Assembly (NCBI GenBank): GCA_023417885.1
Contig: JAEZED010000171.1
Location: forward strand, 1 to 19,439
Direction of reading: 5' to 3'
DNA length: 19,439 bases
Source of the DNA: Planctomycetota bacterium
GTDB taxonomy: Bacteria; Planctomycetota; Phycisphaerae; Tepidisphaerales; Tepidisphaeraceae
In this document: positions 7,395-13,141 of the stretch, piece after piece
Numbering within the stretch: the first letter of the stretch is position 1
Layout of the letters: each line of letters begins with the position of its first letter
Made by a program: the position numbers and the translations under genes
Notes under the pieces: generated by a model
Databases searched by the model: none
What the model was told of the DNA's origin: nothing
Seen by the model: only the letters and a program-made list of their open reading frames with translations

Positions 7395-8741
7395 ATGTCT
7401 GCTGAAGCGACCAACGGCGATCGCCTGATCCCGATCTATGACCTGGACCAGGGGGCCGATCGCCGCCGCGTGGACGATCTCGTCGCGAACCTGGCGATCG
7501 ACCCGCGCCTGGCCCTGCGCGAGGACGAGGACACGACCGCAGTGCGCCGCATCCTGGAGGACGTGGCCGACCGGGGCGACGCGGCCGTCGTGGAGTGGGC
7601 ACGCCGCTTCGACGACCCGGCCTTCACGGCCGAGGAGGTCCGCGTTTCTCCCGAGGAGATGGCGGCAGCGTCGGGGCGGATCGAGCCGGAACTGCGCGAG
7701 GCGCTGCGTCGAAGCATCCGGCAGGTGCGGGAGTACCAGCAGCACCTGCTTCCGTCTGCAACCCCGGCCCCGCTCCGCCGGGGCGATCTCGAACTGCGCC
7801 TGCGCCACACGCCGCTGGATTCGGCCGGTTGCTACTTCCCGGGCGGCAAGGCTTCCTACCCGTCGTCACTGATTCACCTCGTCGTGCCGGCGCAGGCGGC
7901 GGGCGTGGCGACGATCGTCGCGGCGACTCCGCCGAGCCGCTACGGCCGGACAGACCTGGTGCTTGCCGCGGGGCACGAGCTGGGTCTGCCGTTCATGATC
8001 CGCGCCGGCGGGGCGGCGGCGATTGGGGCGATGGCTTTTGGAACAGAGTTCGTTCCGCGCGTGGACAAGATCGTCGGCCCGGGGAATCGGTACGTGCAGA
8101 TCGCCAAGCGCCTGATGTCGGGCGCGGTCGGCACGGACGGGTTCCTCGGCCCGAGCGAAGTGCTCGTGTTCGCCGACGCAACGGCCGAGCCGGTGTTCGT
8201 CGCCGCCGACCTCCTGGCGCAGGCGGAGCACGATCCCGGTTCCTGCTTCCTGCTCACGAGCGACGCGACACTGCCCGGGCGCGTCGTGGAGGAGATCAGG
8301 CGACAGCTGCCGACGCTGTCGCGCCGCGCCGCGATCGAGAAGGCGCTGGCCGGCCACAGCGCGATCGTGCGGAGCGGGTCGGTCGAGGCCCTTTACGAGC
8401 TAGCGCGGCGCATCGCACCCGAGCACATGAGCGTGCAGACCGCGGACCCCGAGGCGGACCTGGCGCACCTTCCCCACGCCGGCTGCGTCTTCGTCGGCCC
8501 GTTCAGCCCCGTGGCGGCAGGGGACTACGTCGCGGGGCCGAGCCATTGCCTGCCCACCAACACCACCGCGCGCTTCGCCGGCGGGGTGAGCGTGCTGGAG
8601 TTCATGAAGCGCTCCGGGGTCGTGCGCTACGGCCAGGAGGCGCTTGTCGGCGACGCCGGGGCCATCATGCGTCTCGCCTGCGCCGAAGGACTCGACGCCC
8701 ACGCCGCCAGCGTCCGGGTGCGCGTTGAGGCCCGCCCTTAG
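7395..8741 (+). CDS. hisD: Histidinol dehydrogenase
   Basis: This enzyme carries out the last two steps of histidine synthesis, L-histidinol to L-histidine with two NAD+. The 448 aa are close to the family norm (about 430-440). Visible signatures are FPGGKASYPSS (148-158), GPGNRYVQIAKR (228-239), and the zinc ligands Q276 and H279 in LLAQAEHDP, D377 in GDYVAG, and H436 near the C-terminus. The catalytic pair E343-H344 is in APEHM, and H384 lies in SHCLPT. All key residues are present, so it should be active. It heads hisD-hisC-hisB. No Shine-Dalgarno site precedes the ATG; TATAGT ends 8 nt upstream, so the message is probably leaderless or nearly so. Confidence 0.97.
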   Translation: MSAEATNGDRLIPIYDLDQGADRRRVDDLVANLAIDPRLALREDEDTTAVRRILEDVADRGDAAVVEWARRFDDPAFTAEEVRVSPEEMAAASGRIEPELREALRRSIRQVREYQQHLLPSATPAPLRRGDLELRLRHTPLDSAGCYFPGGKASYPSSLIHLVVPAQAAGVATIVAATPPSRYGRTDLVLAAGHELGLPFMIRAGGAAAIGAMAFGTEFVPRVDKIVGPGNRYVQIAKRLMSGAVGTDGFLGPSEVLVFADATAEPVFVAADLLAQAEHDPGSCFLLTSDATLPGRVVEEIRRQLPTLSRRAAIEKALAGHSAIVRSGSVEALYELARRIAPEHMSVQTADPEADLAHLPHAGCVFVGPFSPVAAGDYVAGPSHCLPTNTTARFAGGVSVLEFMKRSGVVRYGQEALVGDAGAIMRLACAEGLDAHAASVRVRVEARP

Positions 8742-8762
8742 CGTTGGTGGCCGCATCGGCAC

Positions 8763-8768
8763 TACACT
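8763..8768 (+). promoter_or_regulatory. -10-like element before hisC (leaderless layout)
   Basis: TACACT in the 33-nt hisD-hisC gap ends 6 nt before the GTG at 8775 (spacer TGCCGC). It may give hisC an internal, leaderless transcript in addition to read-through from hisD. The match to consensus is moderate (four of six). Confidence 0.35.
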
Positions 8769-8774
8769 TGCCGC

Positions 8775-9857
8775 GTGGTTCCACAACCGCGTCCAGAAGT
8801 CGCGCGCATGACCGGCTATGTCCCCGGCGAGCAGCCGGCGCCGGGGGAGCGCGTCGTCAAGCTCAATACGAACGAGTCGCCGTTCCCGCCGAGCCCGGCC
8901 GTCATGGCTGCCATCCGCGACCTCGAGCCGGAGCGCCTCCGGGTCTACCCGCCGCCGACCGCCCACGCCTTCCGGGAGGCGGCAGCCAGTCTTCACGGCG
9001 TGGCGCCGGAGAACGTCCTGGCCGGCAATGGCAGCGACGATGTCCTGACGATCGTGACGCGCGCGTTCGTCCCGCCCGGCGGGCGCGTCGCCTCTCCCTG
9101 GCCGACTTACTCGCTCTACCCCGTGCTGTGCGAGATCCAGGGCGCGCATCACGTGCGCGTCGACTGGGACGACGAGTGGTCGCTGCCCGTCTCCCGCCTC
9201 CTGGCCGTGCGCGCCGACGCGATCTACCTCGCGAATCCGAACGCGCCCAGCGGAACGGCGTCGCCCCCCGAGGAGATCGCGGAGCTCGCCCGTCGCTTCA
9301 AGGGCCTGCTGGTGGTTGATGAGGCGTATGTCGACTATGCAGACCGCGATTGCGTGACCCTGCTCGCCGATCACCCCAACCTGCTCATCAGCCGCACGCT
9401 AAGCAAGGGCTACGCGCTGGCGGGCCTTCGCTTCGGTTATGCGCTGGCGCACGAGGAGGTGATCGCCGCGATGATGAAGGTGAAGGACAGCTACAACACC
9501 GACGCCCTGGGCCAGGTGGCCGCCGTCGCCGCGCTGGCGGACAGAGATTACGCGGCGCGGATGTGGCAGCACGTGCGCGACGAGCGCGCCCGGCTGACGC
9601 TCGAACTCCAGCTCATGGGGCTGGCCGTCGCGCCGAGCCAGGCGAACTTCGTGCTGGCCCGCCATCCCGACTATCCCGACGCCGGCGTGCTGTACGATGG
9701 CCTGCGAAAACAGGGCGTGCTCGTGCGGCACTGGAACGAGCCCGGCCTTCAGGACGCCATCCGGATCACGATCGGCACGAGCCAGGAGAACAACGCCCTC
9801 GTCGCCGCGCTCAATCAACTGCTTGGGAAGCCCGAGACCGCCGGTGAGCCCGGCTGA
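8775..9857 (+). CDS. hisC: Histidinol-phosphate aminotransferase
   Basis: PLP-dependent fold-type I aminotransferase converting imidazole acetol phosphate and glutamate to histidinol phosphate. The 360 aa are of usual length. It shows the HisC opening RPEVARMTGYVPGEQP, substrate-arm KLNTNESPFPPSP (29-41), NPNAPSGT, DEAYVDYAD, and the Schiff-base lysine K211 in SRTLSKGYALAGLRFGYA. I chose the GTG at 8775 over the ATG at 8808. The extra residues carry the R-x-x-V motif normally found before GYVPGEQP, and a -10-like TACACT sits 6 nt before the GTG. hisB follows after 4 nt. Confidence 0.96.
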   Translation: MVPQPRPEVARMTGYVPGEQPAPGERVVKLNTNESPFPPSPAVMAAIRDLEPERLRVYPPPTAHAFREAAASLHGVAPENVLAGNGSDDVLTIVTRAFVPPGGRVASPWPTYSLYPVLCEIQGAHHVRVDWDDEWSLPVSRLLAVRADAIYLANPNAPSGTASPPEEIAELARRFKGLLVVDEAYVDYADRDCVTLLADHPNLLISRTLSKGYALAGLRFGYALAHEEVIAAMMKVKDSYNTDALGQVAAVAALADRDYAARMWQHVRDERARLTLELQLMGLAVAPSQANFVLARHPDYPDAGVLYDGLRKQGVLVRHWNEPGLQDAIRITIGTSQENNALVAALNQLLGKPETAGEPG

Positions 9858-9861
9858 TCAC

Positions 9862-10455
9862 ATGACACGAAGCGCAACCATACACCGCAAGACCGGGGAG
9901 ACGGACGTCACGGTCACCGTCGATCTCGACGGCGTCGGCCGGGCCGACATCCACACCGGCGTGGGCTTTTTCGACCACATGCTGGTCCTGCTCGCGCGGC
10001 ATGCCGCCATCGATCTCTCCGTCGCGGCGCAGGGCGATCTTCACGTCGATCAGCACCATACCGTCGAGGATGTTGGCCTTGCGCTCGGGCAGGCATTGCT
10101 ACGGGCCTGGGGCGACAAGTCGGGCATCGCGCGCTACGGCAGCGTCAACCTGCCGATGGACGAGGCGCTGGCGATCGTCGGCCTCGATCTCTCCGGCCGC
10201 TCGTACTGCCGCATCCATGTGGCCCATGGCTGGCCCGCCGACCGCATCGGCGACTTCCCCGCCGAGCTCGTGGCGGAGTTCTTCAAGGCGCTCGCCGCCG
10301 AGGCGCGCATCACGCTGCACGCAGACGTCGTGCGGGGCGAGAACGCTCACCACGTGGCGGAGGCGATCTTCAAGGGTGTGGCCCGCGCCCTGCGCCAGGC
10401 GATCGCGCCCGACGCACGGCAGCAGGGCATCCCGAGCACCAAGGGCGTTCTCTAA
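9862..10455 (+). CDS. hisB: Imidazoleglycerol-phosphate dehydratase
   Basis: Mn-dependent dehydration of imidazole glycerol phosphate to imidazole acetol phosphate, the step that feeds HisC. The 197 aa correspond to the stand-alone dehydratase without the N-terminal phosphatase domain of enterobacterial HisB. Motifs: GVGFFDHML (33-41), DQHHTVEDVG (63-72) and AHHVAEAIFKG (162-172) supply the two metal sites (H65, H66, E69; H163, H164, E167), and the end GIPSTKGVL is classical. The ATG at 9862, 4 nt after the hisC stop, starts the conserved protein; the frame stays open further upstream but only as a shadow of hisC. Its stop codon overlaps that of the convergent membrane-protein gene (4 bp shared). 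A histidinol phosphatase and hisG, A, F, H and I are not in this window. Confidence 0.96.
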   Translation: MTRSATIHRKTGETDVTVTVDLDGVGRADIHTGVGFFDHMLVLLARHAAIDLSVAAQGDLHVDQHHTVEDVGLALGQALLRAWGDKSGIARYGSVNLPMDEALAIVGLDLSGRSYCRIHVAHGWPADRIGDFPAELVAEFFKALAAEARITLHADVVRGENAHHVAEAIFKGVARALRQAIAPDARQQGIPSTKGVL

Positions 10456-11264
10456 TCGGGCTCCTCGCCGCGCCCGATGAAGACCATCACCAGGCTCCAG
10501 GCGCCCATCGCCCCCGTCCAGAGCACGATCTGGAGCGAAGGCGGCAGGGCGTAGATCAGCACCACCATCGGCGTCCAGAAGGCCCACGCCGGAAGCTGCA
10601 GCGGCATCGTCCTGTGCAGGTACCACTTCACGCTCACCGCCGCCAGCGTCGGGCGGATGCGGTAGCTGTTGCGGCGCAGGTCGAAGGCGAGGATCGTCCA
10701 CGGCTGGGCGATGAGTGGGCCGAAAAGGAGCATGTCGATCACCGTCTTGATCGTCACCGTCCCCACGTCGTTGCCTGGACCGATCGTCACCGCCAGGAGG
10801 CGGTAGAAGCTGTCCACCAGCAGCCCGTGCAGCGCGAAGAAGACAATCAGGAAGCCGAGATCCCGGAGCTTGGCCCCATTCAGCCTCCACTCCCCGCGCT
10901 GGGTCAGCGCCTTGGCGATCTCCGGCAGAATGACGGCGGCGCAGACGCTCGACAGCGACACGAACAGCAGCCCGCCCCCCTCGCGCCAGCGGGAGAGCTG
11001 GCCGAAGAAGCGCGTCACCGGCTCCCAGGTGAAGTAGCCGACGACAAGCGCCGCCGCGAAGAGCTGGATCAGCACGAACGCCCGCCAGTGGCTGCGCACG
11101 GCGTTCATGCCCGGCCGCAGCAGTTGCGCGAACGTCAACGACCCCGCGGGCGCCACCGCCTCGTCGGCGGGAACCTGCTCGTCAGTCGGCTCGGGCTGTC
11201 GCGCATCCTTCAGCATCGGTTCACGCTTCGCGCGCTGCACATTACGCGGCACATCCGGTGCCAT
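10452..11264 (-). CDS. Polytopic membrane protein resembling Mpv17/PMP22 family
   Basis: After a hydrophilic, Pro-rich N-terminus of about 50-60 residues there are four to six hydrophobic segments (from ATG 11264, about 63-80, 98-117, 136-153, 172-188, 226-243, 246-264). Order and motifs recall Mpv17/PMP22 proteins: RDLGFLIVFFALHGLLVDSF with YRLL for the family's 'R..R...fG....GP..H.WYr.L'; KTVIDMLLFGPL for 'K...DQ....P'; and WAFWTPMVVLIYALPPSLQ for 'W.vWP..Q..NF..VP'. The closing segment, AMGAWSLVMVFIG, fits the terminal 'W..yLS'. This is a by-eye resemblance. The start is uncertain: GTG 11327 would overlap the divergent lipoprotein gene; ATG 11264 and ATG 11216 (with TAATGT 22 nt upstream) are both possible. 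It is convergent with hisB. Confidence 0.7.
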   Translation of the reverse strand: MAPDVPRNVQRAKREPMLKDARQPEPTDEQVPADEAVAPAGSLTFAQLLRPGMNAVRSHWRAFVLIQLFAAALVVGYFTWEPVTRFFGQLSRWREGGGLLFVSLSSVCAAVILPEIAKALTQRGEWRLNGAKLRDLGFLIVFFALHGLLVDSFYRLLAVTIGPGNDVGTVTIKTVIDMLLFGPLIAQPWTILAFDLRRNSYRIRPTLAAVSVKWYLHRTMPLQLPAWAFWTPMVVLIYALPPSLQIVLWTGAMGAWSLVMVFIGRGEEPD

Positions 11265-11282
11265 CGCATCCGCCGGCTTTGG

Positions 11283-11311
11283 TTGATCCGCCACCGGGCC
11301 TGCGGCAGAAT
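11283..11311 (+). promoter_or_regulatory. Promoter of the small lipoprotein gene
   Basis: TTGATC (11283-11288), a 17-nt spacer and CAGAAT (11306-11311) fit a sigma-70-type promoter with ideal spacing (four of six matches each). The -10 ends 6 nt before the ATG at 11318 (spacer GCCCGC), the same leaderless layout as dtd, hisD and hisC. Confidence 0.45.
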
Positions 11312-11317
11312 GCCCGC

Positions 11318-11809
11318 ATGCGGTCACTTCATCTCGTGCTGACGCCGCTGCTTGCGGCGCTCATGCTCCTGGTTCCCGGTTGCCAGTACGCCAGCTACGA
11401 CAAGCCGATCCGCTTCTATCCGGACGACCCCCGTCCGGTCAGCGAGCGCGTGCGGCACGAAGGGGCGTACTTCATCGCGCGACGCCCGGATGTGGGTCCG
11501 GTCGAGAAGTGGAACAGCGAGCTCATCCAGGCTGTCCGCGGCGATCGCCTCGGCTTCCGCGAGGAGAACGGCCGGCTCTACGCCATCGCAGGAGAGCGCC
11601 AGATCGCGCTCGGGCCGGTGCCGGAGGGGACGCAGTACCTCTGCTGGGCGACGCAGGAGCACCGCGCCGGCGCATCGCTCGCGGAGGCGCGTGCCCTGGG
11701 AAGTGCCGTCGCGGCTCCTTTCCAGTTCGTCGCGATGGTGGCGCTGGGGGCGGGAATCATCCTGCTTGCCCTCGCCGGGAACGACGACGACGATGACGAC
11801 GACTTCTGA
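11318..11809 (+). CDS. Small lipoprotein with C-terminal membrane helix and Asp tail (163 aa)
   Basis: I do not recognise the family. A hydrophobic signal peptide (MRSLHLVLTPLLAALM...) ends in LLVPGC, making Cys22 a likely lipidation site, though Pro at -2 is not ideal for a lipobox. The middle (about 30-120) is soluble, with FYPDDPRPVSERVRHEG and RRPDVGPVEKWNSE. A second hydrophobic stretch (about 135-153) follows, then GN, seven Asp and a final Phe. A lipid anchor at one end and a membrane helix with a strongly acidic tail at the other is odd for a lipoprotein. The ATG at 11318 is chosen because it begins the signal peptide; the frame is open further upstream but has no character there. Its 3' end faces the phosphofructokinase gene 68 nt away. 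Confidence 0.75.
   Translation: MRSLHLVLTPLLAALMLLVPGCQYASYDKPIRFYPDDPRPVSERVRHEGAYFIARRPDVGPVEKWNSELIQAVRGDRLGFREENGRLYAIAGERQIALGPVPEGTQYLCWATQEHRAGASLAEARALGSAVAAPFQFVAMVALGAGIILLALAGNDDDDDDDF
11783..11803 (+). repeat. GAC trinucleotide run encoding seven Asp
   Basis: Seven consecutive Asp codons (six GAC and one GAT) lie at the 3' end of the lipoprotein gene, just before TTC and the stop. Short runs like this can vary in length by slippage; the one GAT interruption limits that. Confidence 0.8.
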
Positions 11810-11877
11810 TGCTGCCGCCGGCCGCTCCCGACTGGGCCTGCCAGCACGCGTGACGGGACGGGGGCTTCCGAAAAGAA

Positions 11878-13092
11878 CTACCGGCCCATCTCGTCGAACG
11901 TTCCCACCACCGGCAGCCTGCCCGCCAAGGGACGCGCGTACTCGAGCCAGGCCTCGGTCACGTCGTGATCCGGCGCGAGGAACGACTCGTCCATCTCCTT
12001 CGCCACCCGCGCCACGTTCTTCAGATCTTCCAGCTTCGTCTCCACGCCGTAACGCTCCCCGTTGCCCGTCCGCAGCATCACCACGCTCCCCTGCGCGTTC
12101 GTAGCGTCCGCCGAATACTCCACGGCCTTACGGCCCACCATCCGCGCCTCGGCGGCGTCCACCTCGCTCACGAAGCCGGCGAACGAACGCTGGAGATAGC
12201 CGAATGTGTCCGCCCGGACGCGCAGCTTCTTCCCGCCGGGCGCCTTGACGCCCTTGTTGACGAGGCTCGCCAGGTAGTCGCCCAGGGCGCCGCTGCCGGA
12301 GAGTTGGATGTTCCCGTGGGCGTCGCGCTCCAGGTTCTGGGCCATGTGCTCGGCATACGTCCGGCCGTCGGGCGCCGTGATTCCCTCGCTCACCGCCACC
12401 AGGCAGCGGCCTTCCTTCGCGTAGACGCGCTCCACCGCCGCGACGAAGTCGTCCTGGCTCACCGGCTTCTCCGGGACGAAGATCAGATGAGGCCCGCTCC
12501 CCTTCACCACGCGCGCCAGCGCGCTGCTGGCGGTGAGGAAGCCGGCGTGACGCCCCATGATCACGTCGAGCTTGATCCCCGGCAGGCTCCGGTTGTCAAA
12601 GTCGTCGCCGATCATCGCGCACGCTACGAACTTCGCCGCCGACCCAAAGCCCGGCGTGTGGTCGTGCACGCGAAGATCGTTGTCGATCGTCTTGGGAATG
12701 TGGAACACGTGGAGGTCGTACTTCTGCTTCGCTGCCAGCTCCTGCACGATGCGGGCGGTGTCGGCAGAATCGTTCCCGCCGATGTAGAAGAAGTAGCGCA
12801 CGTCGTGCTTCCGGAAGCTCTCGAAGATCCGCTCGCAGTAGGCGGCATCCGGCTTGTCACGCGTACTTCCCAGCGCGCTGGAAGGGGTGTCGGCGATCCG
12901 CTCCAGCAGGTCGGCCGGGGTGTCGTTGAGCTCGATGAACTTCTTGTCCACGATCCCGCGCACACCGTGCCGCGCGCCCAGCAGCCGGTCGATGTGCTTG
13001 TGTTCGCGCACCGCCTCGACCACCCCCACGAGCGACTGGTTGATCACGCTCGTCGGCCCGCCGCTCTGTCCGATCACTGCATTACCTGCCAT
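11878..13092 (-). CDS. pfp: 6-phosphofructokinase, pyrophosphate-type
   Basis: Interconverts fructose 6-phosphate and fructose 1,6-bisphosphate. The 404 aa fit the PPi-dependent branch of the PFK family. Motifs are GQSGGPTSVINQSL (8-21), FYIGGNDSADTA (102-113), IPKTIDNDL (132-140) and MGRHAGFL (179-186, sugar-phosphate site). ATP enzymes have Gly at two positions that here are Asp108 (GGNDS) and Lys134 (PKTIDND). That Asp/Lys pair is the established marker for PPi use, so a reversible PPi enzyme is likely, although some proteins with it use ATP. The ATG at 13092 is fixed by AAGGAG 8 nt before it. The frame is open far upstream, but that is a shadow of the M48 gene. It is last in the minus-strand run, 49 nt after the M48 stop. 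Confidence 0.93.
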   Translation of the reverse strand: MAGNAVIGQSGGPTSVINQSLVGVVEAVREHKHIDRLLGARHGVRGIVDKKFIELNDTPADLLERIADTPSSALGSTRDKPDAAYCERIFESFRKHDVRYFFYIGGNDSADTARIVQELAAKQKYDLHVFHIPKTIDNDLRVHDHTPGFGSAAKFVACAMIGDDFDNRSLPGIKLDVIMGRHAGFLTASSALARVVKGSGPHLIFVPEKPVSQDDFVAAVERVYAKEGRCLVAVSEGITAPDGRTYAEHMAQNLERDAHGNIQLSGSGALGDYLASLVNKGVKAPGGKKLRVRADTFGYLQRSFAGFVSEVDAAEARMVGRKAVEYSADATNAQGSVVMLRTGNGERYGVETKLEDLKNVARVAKEMDESFLAPDHDVTEAWLEYARPLAGRLPVVGTFDEMGR

Positions 13093-13100
13093 CGTCGATT

Positions 13101-13106
13101 CTCCTT
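13101..13106 (-). promoter_or_regulatory. Shine-Dalgarno site of the phosphofructokinase gene
   Basis: AAGGAG on the minus strand, with an 8-nt spacer to ATG 13090-13092. It is the strongest ribosome-binding site in the window and separates the true start from the long in-frame extension upstream. Confidence 0.8.
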
Positions 13107-13141
13107 CGGTTTGTGGCGGGATGATAGCCGCCCGACCGCAA

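Noticed and set aside
9697..9861. Longer hisB start inside hisC
   Set aside because: The added residues are Cys/Ser/Arg-rich shadow sequence; the conserved dehydratase begins right after the ATG at 9862.
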